A DNA stretch of 64,000 nucleotides, taken from positions 186,001 to 250,000 of the forward strand of contig JADJNX010000003.1 of NCBI GenBank assembly GCA_016714125.1. Direction: 5' to 3'. Positions 9,397-17,475 of the stretch are shown in pieces. Under the pieces are notes generated by a model that was given only the letters and a program-made list of their open reading frames with translations, did no database searches and was not told the DNA's origin. The position numbers were made by a program, and so were the translations under genes. Origin of the DNA: Ignavibacteriales bacterium. GTDB lineage: Bacteria > Bacteroidota > Ignavibacteria > Ignavibacteriales > Ignavibacteriaceae. The first letter of the stretch is position 1. Each line of letters begins with the position of its first letter.

Positions 9397-10950
9397 TTAA
9401 TGGTGTAAAAGTTGTTTTATAACACTTACAAGCTCATTTCGGGGAACTTCCTTTTGCACCCTCTGTTTCCATTCATCTTTGTTGGTGATTGAATCGGACA
9501 ACTCATTTCCGAGTTTAAGATCTCTCACAGTTACAATCCCCTTTTCAAATTCATCACTCCCAAGGAGTAAACAAACAGGTGAATTCATTTTATCGGCATA
9601 ACCAAGTTGTTTTTTTAATCCGCGTTCTGCACCATAATAAATCTCTGTGCTAACTCCCGCGTTACGAAGTTCAGCGGCCATTTTCTGATATTCACCCATC
9701 AATTCATCATCAAAAACAGCAATGAGGACGGGTGCATCCATTTTAACATTGGCATTTCCTGAAAGAACGAGCAATTCGCAAAGCCTGTCGACCCCAATGG
9801 AGGCACCTGCTGCCGGCACTTTTATTCCCAATAGTCTCTCGACCAGTCCGTCATACCTGCCACCACCACAGATTGAGCCAACTTTTCTAAGGTTTCCTTT
9901 GCTGTCGGTAAATGTCAAAAGAGATTCCACTTCATAAACCGGCCCTGTGTAATAACCCAATCCCCTTACAATTGCGGGGGAAAAAAGCACCCGTTTTTCA
10001 TCATAACCGGATGCCTGAAGGATATTATCAATCTTAATAAGTTCATCCAGTCCTTCAGTAAATTTTTCATTACCCGAATTTAATGAAGAAAGATTTTCGA
10101 TGATTTCTGATCTCGATTTTTCTTCGGTAAATTGTTCAAAATAACCACCAATCTTCTTAGCTATGGTTGGATCAAGGCCCAGTCCGGGTATCAAAGCCCC
10201 TGAGGAATCTTTCCTGCCTCTGCCAAGTTCGTATGAAATTCCTTCCACACCAATTTTGTCGATTTTATCAATTATCCTTAAAACATTTCCTTCATTTTCG
10301 GCACCCGATATTCCAATTGTTTCAAGAAATCCGGAGAGAATTTTGCGGTTGTTTACTTTAACGAGATAAGAATTTCGATCAAGACCAATCGTTTCGAGGG
10401 CATCACTTAAAATCATACACGACTCAGCATCGGCAGAAACATCTGCAGTTCCTACAGTATCAAAATCAAGCTGCCAGAATTCACGAAATCTGCCGGGATC
10501 AAGTTTGGCTTCAAATCTGTAAACAGGACCATACTGATATCTCTTAAATAGCGGGGCATTTTTTGTCGTTAACTGCCCTTTTTGAGACTGCATAAACAGT
10601 TCCTCGGCATACATCCTCGCCAATGGAGCAGTAAGATCATACCTCATGGCAATGTGGTGATTATCCATCACAACAAAATCTGAATCATCCCTTAATTCCG
10701 ATCCATCATCTTTATAGACCGGCTCAGTCTCAGGATTACGAAAAGAATAAACCCCTTCAGCAACGGTTTCTTTGTCAGGTAGATATTTTCCCAGGTTTTC
10801 TGCATATTCAAGAACAGGAGTATCCCAGTGCCTGAATCCATAAAGTTCGTAAACCTCACCTGCCTTTTTCACCACACTTCTACGCAATTCATTTAATTCA
10901 GGATCAATATCTCTGAAACCTTTTATTTTTTTAGGGATCATGCCGTTCAT
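9397..10950 (-). CDS. hisS: Histidyl-tRNA synthetase, divergent (alphaproteobacterial-like) type
   Basis: A class II synthetase of 517 residues, long for a bacterial HisRS (usually ~420-460). Order of elements: motif 1 region (YELYGFRHWDTPVLEY, ~34-49), an acidic insert at 70-97, RYDLTAPLAR (103-112), motif 2 (KRYQYGPVYRFE then DPGRFREFWQ, ~137-160), KVNNRKILSGFLE (198-210), the histidine-binding RGLGYYTGPVYEVE (329-342), motif 3 (GASIGVDRL, ~382-390) and an anticodon-binding domain. The motifs LGKYLPD, EGVYSF, FDTVGTADVSADAE, KVNNRK and YYTGP resemble, from memory, the alphaproteobacterial HisRS clade rather than the canonical GYDYYNRTVFEW form. That clade charges tRNA-His lacking G-1. A tRNA-His of exactly that kind lies 4 kb away. 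An internal ATG three codons in is an alternative start. Confidence 0.93.
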   Translation of the reverse strand: MNGMIPKKIKGFRDIDPELNELRRSVVKKAGEVYELYGFRHWDTPVLEYAENLGKYLPDKETVAEGVYSFRNPETEPVYKDDGSELRDDSDFVVMDNHHIAMRYDLTAPLARMYAEELFMQSQKGQLTTKNAPLFKRYQYGPVYRFEAKLDPGRFREFWQLDFDTVGTADVSADAESCMILSDALETIGLDRNSYLVKVNNRKILSGFLETIGISGAENEGNVLRIIDKIDKIGVEGISYELGRGRKDSSGALIPGLGLDPTIAKKIGGYFEQFTEEKSRSEIIENLSSLNSGNEKFTEGLDELIKIDNILQASGYDEKRVLFSPAIVRGLGYYTGPVYEVESLLTFTDSKGNLRKVGSICGGGRYDGLVERLLGIKVPAAGASIGVDRLCELLVLSGNANVKMDAPVLIAVFDDELMGEYQKMAAELRNAGVSTEIYYGAERGLKKQLGYADKMNSPVCLLLGSDEFEKGIVTVRDLKLGNELSDSITNKDEWKQRVQKEVPRNELVSVIKQLLHH

Positions 10951-11021
10951 TTTTTATCCGGTGTTTTTGCAAAAATCATAAGTTTAAATTTACGAAAAAG
11001 TTATCATGTTGATCTATTTTG

Positions 11022-11029
11022 TATTTTTG
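11022..11029 (+). promoter_or_regulatory. Possible -7 element (TANNTTTG) before hemolysin III gene
   Basis: TATTTTTG fits the Bacteroidetes -7 consensus and ends only 2 bases before the GTG start, which would make the transcript leaderless or mean translation begins further in. No good -33 TTTG at 19 bases, so it may be chance. Confidence 0.25.
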
Positions 11030-11031
11030 AA

Positions 11032-11709
11032 GTGTCGTTCATAAATATTCCGAGCCCGTTTTTGAAATTCCTAAGTAAACTGCGTGAACCCGTTAATGGT
11101 CTGACCCATTTCCTTGGGGTCATTCTCGCAATTGTTTCGTTATTTATTCTTTTGAATCGTGATTATCCGGTTGTTACCGGAATTCATCTGATCTCTTTCT
11201 CAATATTCTCCGCATCTCAATTTTTCCTTTTCCTCGCCAGTACTCTTTATCATTGGGTACCGGCTACCGACAATAAACTTGTTGTGCTCAGAAAAATAGA
11301 TCACATTATGATCTTTGTATCAATTGCCGGGTCATACACTCCAATTTGTTTAATTACTCTCGGCGGAACTTTGGGTTATATAACTCTCGCTGTTGTATGG
11401 ACCATTGCCCTGGCTGGCTTTTTTATTAAAGTATTTTGGCTGGATGCCCCACGAAAGCTATATACAGCCATCTACCTGGCAATGGGATGGCTTGTAATTT
11501 TGGTTATTTATCCTCTGTATAATGCGATGCCCGATGGTGGTATGTTTTGGTTAATCCTTGAAGCTGTTTTTTACACAGTCGGAGCATTAATTTACGCCTT
11601 TAAGAGACCCGATCCCTTCCCAGGAATAATGGGATTCCATGAAATATTTCATGTTTTCATCCTTTTGGGAGCTTTTTCACACTTTTACCTTCTATTTAAA
11701 TTTGTCTAA
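11032..11709 (+). CDS. Hemolysin III family (PAQR-like) membrane protein
   Basis: A 225-residue integral membrane protein with about seven hydrophobic helices. Family hallmarks are the N-terminal REPVNGLTHFLG, the SQFFLFLASTLYHW segment, the KIDHIMIFVSIAGSYTPIC motif and the C-terminal FHEIFHVFILLGAFSHF. The conserved Ser, Asp and His residues of these three motifs form the metal site known in the PAQR superfamily. Despite the name, most members are not shown to be toxins; roles in membrane-lipid homeostasis or ceramidase-like hydrolysis are proposed. Start is the GTG at 11032. The gene is divergent from hisS (82-base gap) and is followed by 148 bases before the T9SS cargo gene. Confidence 0.9.
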   Translation: MSFINIPSPFLKFLSKLREPVNGLTHFLGVILAIVSLFILLNRDYPVVTGIHLISFSIFSASQFFLFLASTLYHWVPATDNKLVVLRKIDHIMIFVSIAGSYTPICLITLGGTLGYITLAVVWTIALAGFFIKVFWLDAPRKLYTAIYLAMGWLVILVIYPLYNAMPDGGMFWLILEAVFYTVGALIYAFKRPDPFPGIMGFHEIFHVFILLGAFSHFYLLFKFV

Positions 11710-11857
11710 GACAAGTAGTTTCAGCATTTTTTAAGAAATTATTTTTTATACTGTGAGTTTATTATTTGTGATTTAAACCTTGTTTTTATCATTTGGTAAT
11801 TGTATTTTGCAAACTTTATTGAAATAAATTATTTAATCATTTATTAGCGAGGTTAAT

Positions 11858-13632
11858 ATGCGCTATATTTATACAGTTCTACTGTTTTGCTCTCTCTCAA
11901 TTTTTACTTTTTCCCAAAACCTTAGAGTCGAAAAACCTGTTTTTACTTCGGAATTCCAAGGTGACTGGGGTTCTGATAATGTTGTACTTGACTATAAACC
12001 TATTGGAATGATGTCAGGTCTTCAAACTTCAAATGGAGATATCTACATTGCCATTAACGATACTCTTTCAACCGCCAACCTTGGGCTTGTGATCAGAAAA
12101 TCAACCTGATGCCGGTTTATCCTGGACAACCTTACAGGGGTAAACAACCGGACAAAATATGAAAAAAATCAAACTTCTGAAATCTTCAGTTGATTCTGTT
12201 TATTGCTTTTTTTCAAGTTGGTTTCGATGTTTACAGTTGGAATGTCAACTCCTCAACTTTAAATCCTGTTATGGTTGCCGGTGCTTACAGAGCATTTGAT
12301 GCTGAAATATCTTCCACAAATTCAATGTATGTGTTTCTTGATTCTTTGGCAACAAACAACATTGTTAGATATTCATCTCTTGACTATGGATATAATTGGG
12401 GGGTTAGAGGAAGTATAACCTCGGCAGGAGCTTTCCCAACAATTTCAAAATCAGTAAGTGGTGATACATTGTTCCTGAATTATTATGGACCTGTGTTAGT
12501 CGATACTGCCACTTCAGTCATCAGAGTTGCCAGATATCGTGAAAGTGCCCCCGGAACACTTGCCTCAGCCGGTTTTCAGGATGTTGCCACAAGCACAATG
12601 CCGAAATATGAATATAAAATGGCTGTGGGGAATGGTATTGCATGGTTTATTTATACAAAAACTTGATGGAAGTTCACAAATCTGGGCAAGGCAAAGTACT
12701 GATGGAGGAACAACTTACGGTGCAGAATTCAGAGTGAATCTGACGAAACTGTGAACCAGTATGGTTTCGACTTAAAAGGAAAGATGCCTGCAGGAAGTGG
12801 ATTTAGTTTTGTTTATCACGCCGATAGTACTCAGATGGGTCCTGCCAGTTCGATGACCGATAAATTACAATTTGGATCAGCTCTTCAATCAGGTTCCACA
12901 TTTCAACCTTTTGAACAAATCAACCAGGTTCCTGCATTTTTCTCTGCTGCTAACTGTAAACCGATCATTGTTGAATTACCAGTCTACAGCGGTACAGGAG
13001 TAGCGTTTGAAGCAGAAACAGGCACCGGAAACAAAGTTTATTGGGATGCTTCACATATAGTTCCCGTTGAACTTACTTCATTCTCTGCAGATGTGTTTGC
13101 AAATAAAGTTGTTCTTAATTGGTCAACCGCAACAGAAACAAATAACCAGGGATTTTCAGTTGAAAAGAAAATTACCGGAAACTGGGAAAAAATTGGATTT
13201 GTAAATGGTAACGGTACTTCTACAAGAACTCACAACTATTCTTTTGTGGATGATCAATCCTCTTCAGGAAAAGTATATTACAGATTAAATCAGATTGATT
13301 TGGACGGAACTCAATCCTTCTCAAAGGTTATTGAAGTTGATCTTTCAACACCAAACGATTACAGTTTGAGTCAAAATTTCCCAAATCCGTTTAATCCTTC
13401 AACTGCAATTAAGTTCGCATTGAAAGTGGATTCAAAAGTAAGTCTTAAAATTTATAACCCACTTGGACAGGAAGTAATGAACATTCTTTCCGACAACTAT
13501 GCAGCAGGAAATTACAACATTTCCGTTAATGCAGCCGGTTTAAACAGTGGTGTATATTTTTATACTTTGGAAGCAAACGGAGTTGACGGAAGTAAATTCT
13601 CCTCAACCAAAAAAATGATTCTGATGAAATAA
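11858..13632 (+). CDS. T9SS-secreted cargo protein with type A sorting domain, multiple frameshifts
   Basis: ATG with GAGG SD; signal peptide MRYIYTVLLFCSLSIFTFSQ. Ends with a T9SS type A sorting domain: LSQNFPNPFNPSTAIKF, LKIYNPLGQEV, SGVYFYTLEA and a basic tail SSTKKMILMK. Preceding it is VPVELTSFSADVFANKVVLNWSTATETNNQGFSVEK, the fibronectin-like module common before such domains. It is therefore carried across the outer membrane and anchored or released by PorU. The reading frame shifts near 12105, 12140, 12165, 12660 and 12748: for example VIRKS continues as TDAGLSWTTLQG, and WFIYTK continues as LDGSSQIWARQSTDGGTTYGAEF. At least five one-base indels in 650 bases separate the parts, while the last 880 bases are clean. 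This may be a local low-quality patch or true decay; function of the N-terminal part is unknown. Confidence 0.75.
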
Positions 13633-13648
13633 TTCAACTGAGTTAAAT

Positions 13649-13685
13649 AAAAAAGGCTGCCTCGAAACAGGCAGCCTTTTTTTTT
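13649..13685. terminator. Bidirectional intrinsic terminator
   Basis: A perfect 8-bp stem (GGCTGCCT at 13655-13662, AGGCAGCC at 13669-13676) with a 6-base loop is followed by nine T and preceded by six A. It can stop transcription from the T9SS cargo gene and from the convergent pirin gene. Confidence 0.93.
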
Positions 13686-13702
13686 GTAAATTGTGATTAT
13701 AC

Positions 13703-14722
13703 CTAAGGTCTAATCTCCTCGGTTCCGTCTATATGTGTGGCAAATCTGCCTTTATCTTTAGGATGAACCATGTCACTTCTCTCCCAGGGCCAGCCTCCAA
13801 ATTTTGTTTCATCAAAATCCACAAATGCTTTCATGATCTCTGCTTTGGAATTCATAACAAAAGGGCCATGTTGAAACACCGGTTCATCAATCGGGATTCC
13901 TTGTAAGATAAGGAAGAAACAATCAGTATCACCTGCAACAAATTCCACTTTGGCATCAGGAACAAGTTGAAAAGCTTTATACTCCCCTATCTCCTCACTA
14001 TTAACTTTTACACTGTCACCTTTATAAAAATATAAAACCCTGAAAGCATTTTTAGATGCAGGCGGGATCGACCATTTCGCTCCCTGTTCCATTTTAACTG
14101 TCCAAATTAAAACTTCGTTTTTTTCATCCGCTGCCCATGAATCAGGTGCAGGATCCAATGCCCTTGTTGTACCGAGTGAACCTGTTATCAGCGTCACTTC
14201 TGTTTTTTTACCATTAATATCTTCCTCGTTATGAATCGGAATATCCTCCGCCCACAACATCTTGAAGTGGGGTTCCACCATCTTTTTTGCCTTTGGGAGA
14301 TTTAACCAAATCTGAAACAATTCACCTGTATTCTCTTTGTCATCATGAAGAAGTGGGAACATTTCGCAGTGCTGTAATCCCCTGCCGGCTGTCATCCACT
14401 GAACATCTCCATTTCCATATCTTCCGGCCTGGCCGTGTGAATCAGAGTGATCAACAAACCCTTGTAAAACCACCGTCACTGTTTCAAATCCTCTGTGGGG
14501 ATGTGCCGGGAATCAGGGGATTACATCACCATGATACATCCTCCAACCATCTTTAATCGTAAAATCCTGACCAATACTTCTCCCCTCAAGTGAGGCTGCG
14601 GGACCCATTTCACCATTTCCCTTTGGGAAATAATCAAGATGATGAACGCAGAAAAGAAAAGGATCAAGAACGGGCCATTGAAATCCCAATGGCTGAATTG
14701 AAATAATAGGTGATGACGACAT
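13703..14722 (-). CDS. Pirin-family cupin protein with an in-frame TGA
   Basis: A bicupin of about 340 residues. The N-terminal part reads HHLDYFPKGNGEMGP and, after the stop, FPAHPHRGFETVTVVLQG, then GDVQWMTAGRGLQHCE. The iron ligands of pirins are present: both His of HPHRGF and the His and Glu of LQHCE. Some members have quercetinase activity; others act as redox-sensing regulators. The frame is interrupted at 14513-14515 by a TGA exactly where the family has Gly before Phe-Pro (GF(P)xHPHRGFET), consistent with GGA becoming TGA by one substitution. Both halves are in the same frame and otherwise intact. TGA is an ordinary stop elsewhere in this window, so this is an error or a fresh nonsense mutation. 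Located between the tRNA-His terminator and the bidirectional terminator. Confidence 0.85.
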
Positions 14723-14736
14723 TTTACCTCCAAGAT

Positions 14737-14773
14737 AAAAAAAAAGCCTTGTCTAATATAATTAAACAAGGCT
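14737..14773 (-). terminator. Intrinsic terminator of tRNA-His
   Basis: On the minus strand AGCCTTGT (14766-14773) pairs with ACAAGGCT (14745-14752) across a 13-base AT loop and is followed by nine T. It begins 10 bases after the tRNA 3' end and precedes the pirin start. Confidence 0.9.
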
Positions 14774-14783
14774 GGAATCTGCG

Positions 14784-14857
14784 TACCGCCGATAGGATTC
14801 GAACCTATGGCCTTCTGAGCCACAGTCAGACGCTCTAACCAACTGAGCTACGACGGC
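14784..14857 (-). tRNA. tRNA-His (anticodon GTG), non-canonical acceptor: no G-1, G1:U72, A73
   Basis: The cloverleaf folds cleanly: 7-bp acceptor (GCCGTCG with CGGCGGT), D stem GCTC/GAGC, anticodon stem TCTGA/TCAGA with loop CTGTGGC (anticodon GTG), and T arm ATAGG-TTCGAAT-CCTAT. The anticodon GTG reads CAC/CAU and is a substrate for queuosine at position 34. CCA is not encoded. Unlike canonical bacterial tRNA-His, the base before position 1 is T, not G, the first pair is G1:U72, and the discriminator is A, not C. Shifting the acceptor by one base to create a G-1 would leave no room for positions 8-9, so this reading is firm. The gene has its own promoter and terminator. Confidence 0.95.
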
Positions 14858-14869
14858 AAATTCAGACTG

Positions 14870-14900
14870 CAAATATAGCAATTTTCTCGTTTATTTCAAA
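14870..14900 (-). promoter_or_regulatory. Bacteroidetes-type promoter of tRNA-His
   Basis: On the minus strand TTTG (14897-14900) is separated by exactly 19 bases from TATATTTG (14870-14877), a full match to the TTTG-N19-TANNTTTG consensus of the Bacteroidetes primary sigma factor. It ends 12 bases before the mature tRNA 5' end. Confidence 0.85.
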
Positions 14901-15147
14901 AAATACAAAACTTCGTGGTGAATAAAGATAAACCGCAGAGAGCGCAAAGAACGCAAAGGGGGGTATCTTAAATTCGTGTAACAGTGTCCCTAAACAAACT
15001 CTCTGCGAAAATCCGTCTAATCTGCGTGTATCTGCGTCCCCTTAAAATTCATATTCTTCCACCTCAAATAATCTGATAAATTTTTACTATGTTATTCCCT
15101 CGGAAATCATTTTTTATAATTATCCTTTTACCCTATTGAGGTCTCTT
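14901..15147. repeat. Non-coding stretch with CGCAGAGA/GCGCAAAGAACGCAAAG-type repeat
   Basis: Between the tRNA-His promoter and the next gene lies a purine-rich run at 14932-14960 (CCGCAGAG, then GCGCAAAGAACGCAAAG) and, 40 bases on, ATCTGCGTGTATCTGCGTCC (about 15020-15039), plus CTCTGCG at 15001. Similar short interspersed sequences are seen between genes in many unrelated bacteria; their role is unknown. I see no gene here. Confidence 0.5.
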
Positions 15148-15567
15148 ATGAGAAAGTATTTACTTCTGTTTTTATTGTCGATTGTTGTAACCAACTTTTC
15201 GCAAACACTCACATTTTGTGAAGGAGTTACGGAAAAAGGTGTGCCTATCAAAGAAGCCACAACCTTTAATATCCCAAAACAAGGTGGCTACTTCTACTTT
15301 TTGGTAAAACTCCCTTATACCATCAGCTGCGAAGAGGTTTATTTTGAAATTTATGGGTTGGATGCAAGCTATGACCCAAACGAATTCAATATGGAAGGTG
15401 ACGGTGAGACCTATGAGACAACAATTTCATTAACTACAAAACCCGATTGGGCATGGTTCTACAAACAAGTAACTTTCTACAAAACCGGTTATTACAGGAT
15501 TTATGTCAAAGATTGTACAGACTCAATCCTGGCTTCAAGTGTTGTAAGAATCAACTGGAAGAAATAG
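15148..15567 (+). CDS. Small exported protein of unknown function
   Basis: Start chosen at the ATG 15148 because it opens directly on a signal peptide (MRKYLLLFLLSIVVTNFSQ); GAGG lies 8-11 bases upstream. The mature part (about 120 residues) has two cysteines in SCEEVYFEIYG and VKDCTDS, many aromatics, and alternating hydrophobic residues typical of a beta-sandwich. Similar sequences are, as far as I recall, small uncharacterised proteins of this group. No partner is obvious; the block of 8-bp repeats begins six bases after its stop. Confidence 0.7.
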   Translation: MRKYLLLFLLSIVVTNFSQTLTFCEGVTEKGVPIKEATTFNIPKQGGYFYFLVKLPYTISCEEVYFEIYGLDASYDPNEFNMEGDGETYETTISLTTKPDWAWFYKQVTFYKTGYYRIYVKDCTDSILASSVVRINWKK

Positions 15568-15572
15568 AACCT

Positions 15573-15676
15573 CGGAGCTTCGGAACTTCGGAGTTTCAGT
15601 GACTTGATTACCTGAGTACTGAAGTTCTGAGGTTCTGAGGTTCTGAAGTTCCAAGGTTCTTAGGTTCTTAAGTTCT
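15573..15676. repeat. Inverted block of imperfect 8-bp tandem repeats
   Basis: Three units at 15573-15596 (CGGAGCTT, CGGAACTT, CGGAGTTT) face seven units at 15621-15676 (GAAGTTCT, GAGGTTCT, GAGGTTCT, GAAGTTCC, AAGGTTCT, TAGGTTCT, TAAGTTCT). The left units are close to the reverse complement of the right ones, so the 100 bases can fold into a long hairpin around TTTCAGTGACTT...AGTACTGAA. It sits between a stop codon and the next promoter. Confidence 0.85.
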
Positions 15677-15706
15677 TTATTCATAGTCGATATCTGTGTA
15701 TATTTG
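15676..15706 (+). promoter_or_regulatory. Promoter of the lipoprotein gene
   Basis: TATATTTG at 15699-15706 is a full -7 match; 19 bases upstream is TTTA (15676-15679), three of four bases of the -33 element. Transcription would start only a few bases before the ATG at 15717, giving an almost leaderless mRNA. Confidence 0.55.
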
Positions 15707-15716
15707 CAGATTGAAT

Positions 15717-16139
15717 ATGAAAATTTTTGTATCGACAATTATTCTGCTCACCACCGCTTTGACACTCTCCGGATGTGAATCACCAAGAATGGTATTTCCT
15801 GATATCGATTATGGAATTGTTATTATAAGTTCAGATTTACCTGTTTACAACAGTGACTCAAGAGATTCAAATAATTTGATCTACCCCGGCGACAGAATCA
15901 AATCATCGGACACTCTTATTGAACTGTACACGTCTGACAAAGTGCTCTCTTTTTCCTTAAAGAAGACTATTAATCTCTTCATGACAAAACAGATTGACAC
16001 CGGTAATCAGACAATTATTCGATTGACCGATAAATATGCTATTTTGAAAAGAGGAAGTTCAACGGATTTGAAAAGAATAACCACCGAACTGGAATTTTCT
16101 GATGAGACTGTTAAATCTATACTTTGGGATCAAAAATAA
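15717..16139 (+). CDS. Putative lipoprotein of unknown function
   Basis: A 140-residue product with signal peptide and lipobox MKIFVSTIILLTTALTLSGC, so a lipid-modified envelope protein with Cys19 as the first mature residue. The ATG at 15717 was chosen over an upstream TTG because it gives the complete lipoprotein signal. The mature sequence has a duplicated-looking VPVYNSDSRDSNN...PGDRIKSSDTLIELYTSD stretch but no motif I recognise. Its TAA overlaps the ATG of the next gene (TAATG), indicating translational coupling with the CBM20-esterase remnant. Confidence 0.65.
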   Translation: MKIFVSTIILLTTALTLSGCESPRMVFPDIDYGIVIISSDLPVYNSDSRDSNNLIYPGDRIKSSDTLIELYTSDKVLSFSLKKTINLFMTKQIDTGNQTIIRLTDKYAILKRGSSTDLKRITTELEFSDETVKSILWDQK

Positions 16140-16797
16140 TGTTGAAAAAATATCTTTTCCTGATAACTATTTTATTTTTATCATCTATAAACGCACAAAT
16201 CACTGTTCGGTTTGAAGTGACAGTAAGCGATGTAGCCGATAGTGAAGCCGTTTATATCGTAGGTAATCATCCCGGATTGGGTGGGTGGAATCCTACAAAA
16301 ATTAGAATGTCCAAAGAAAAAGTGAACTTATGGACTTACACTCTAATTGTTGAAAAGGAGGGTACTCTTGAGTAAAAAAGGTGAAACCAATGATCGATTC
16401 ACTATATCGAACAAAACCACAAAGAGAATTTACATGGACCGCCGGTTCCTCGATGGGTGGTTTGATCTCATTTATGTTATTGTGGGAATTTAACGACATC
16501 TTTTCCGTTGCCGGGAGCTTCTCTCCTGCATTTAAAATTGGAGAGTATGATTATACTGCTATTGTTAAAAAGACAGCAGAACCCAAAAGAGATTTTAGAC
16601 TTTATATCGATAATGGTGGCCTGGGACTTGAAGCCCGCCTCCAGCCGGGAATTGATCAAATGATCAACCTTCTTCAAGAGCTGGGATATAAAAACGGTAC
16701 CGATTTTTTTGTTACCATAGATCCTGAAGCCGATCACAATGAAGCAGCCTGGGCAAAAAGAGTCCCAAATTTTCTTATAAAGATGTTTGGTAAATAA
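16139..16797 (+). pseudogene. CBM20 starch-binding/esterase protein with an internal deletion
   Basis: The 5' part encodes a signal peptide (MLKKYLFLITILFLSSINAQ) and the first ~55 residues of a CBM20-like domain (ITVRFEVTVSD, VYIVGNHPGLGGWNP), then ends in a TAG... reading actually stopping at TAA 16373-16375. From about 16379 a second frame encodes the C-terminal half of an alpha/beta-hydrolase esterase of the Fes/EsteraseD type: KPMIDSLYRT, the nucleophile motif TAGSSMGGLISF, and the C-terminal EADHNEAAW with its His. Missing are the end of the CBM20 module and the N-terminal ~130 residues of the esterase, together roughly 400-500 bases. That cannot be repaired by a one-base change, so this is a deletion pseudogene, or an assembly collapse. 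Confidence 0.75.
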
Positions 16798-16835
16798 TTC
16801 GATAACGATGACAATCAATTAAGATAAACAGATAA

Positions 16836-17473
16836 ATGCTTAAAATAAACGAAATCTATTTTTCGATTCAGGGTGAAAGCACCCATGCAGGTCTGCCTTG
16901 TATATTTGTACGCCTGACCTATTGTAATTTACGTTGCACCTACTGCGATACTGAGTACGCCTTTTATGAAGGGAAAGATATGAGTATCGAAGAAATCCTC
17001 ACAGAGATTTCTAAATATAACTGTGATACCATTGAGGTTACGGGCGGCGAACCTTTGATACAAAAGAAGTGTTACCTCTGATGACACAACTTTGTGACAA
17101 TGGATATAAAGTACTGATTGAAACAGGCGGAAGTCTTCCAATTGAGCATATAGACCCAAGAGTTCATGTTATCATGGATTTAAAATGTCCTTCAAGCAAA
17201 ATGCTCAAAAAGAACAAATATGAAAATATTGAATTCATAAAACCAATTGATGAAATAAAATTTGTAATTGGGTCCAGAGAAGATTATGACTGGTCGAAAG
17301 AAATGATTAATAAATACGACCTGCTGAACAAATGTGAAGTGCTTTTCTCGGTTGTGTTTGGAAGTCTTAAACCGGTAGAACTGGTAAACTGGATTGTGGA
17401 AGATGCGCTAAAAGTAAGATTTCAGTTGCAGATGCACAAGTTTATCTGGGATCCAAAAGAAAAAGGAGTTTAA
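16836..17473 (+). CDS. queE: 7-carboxy-7-deazaguanine synthase QueE, one-base frameshift
   Basis: Radical SAM enzyme converting carboxytetrahydropterin to 7-carboxy-7-deazaguanine in queuosine precursor synthesis. The FeS motif is in YCNLRCTYCDTEYAF (CxxxCxxC), with the substrate/cap region FSIQGESTHAGLPCIFVRLTYC before it, GGEPL after it and the C-terminal FQLQMHKFIWDP typical of QueE. The frame breaks near 17073: GGEPLIQK should continue as EVLPLMTQLCDNGYKVLIETGG, which one extra base in AAAAGAAGTG would restore. Corrected length about 212 residues, normal for the family. It is followed 2 bases later by queD and then truA. Confidence 0.92.
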
Positions 17474-17475
17474 AA

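Noticed and set aside
14513..14515. TGA at a conserved Gly in pirin, possibly TGA read as Gly (as in SR1/Gracilibacteria) or selenocysteine
   Set aside because: TGA is used as a genuine stop with ATGA overlaps (36180-36182 and 44558-44560), other broken genes carry TAA or TAG, and there is no sign of a SECIS element.
14932..15040. Remnant of an insertion sequence or small mobile element around the CGCAGAGA repeats
   Set aside because: There are no terminal inverted repeats, target duplications or transposase fragments; listed only as a repeat.
15621..15676. CRISPR-like repeats
   Set aside because: The units are 8 bases long and adjacent, with no spacers, and there are no cas genes.
16381..16797. 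Independent small esterase with its own start at GTG 16381
   Set aside because: It begins in the middle of the esterase fold without the N-terminal half or signal peptide; better seen as the 3' part of a deleted gene.
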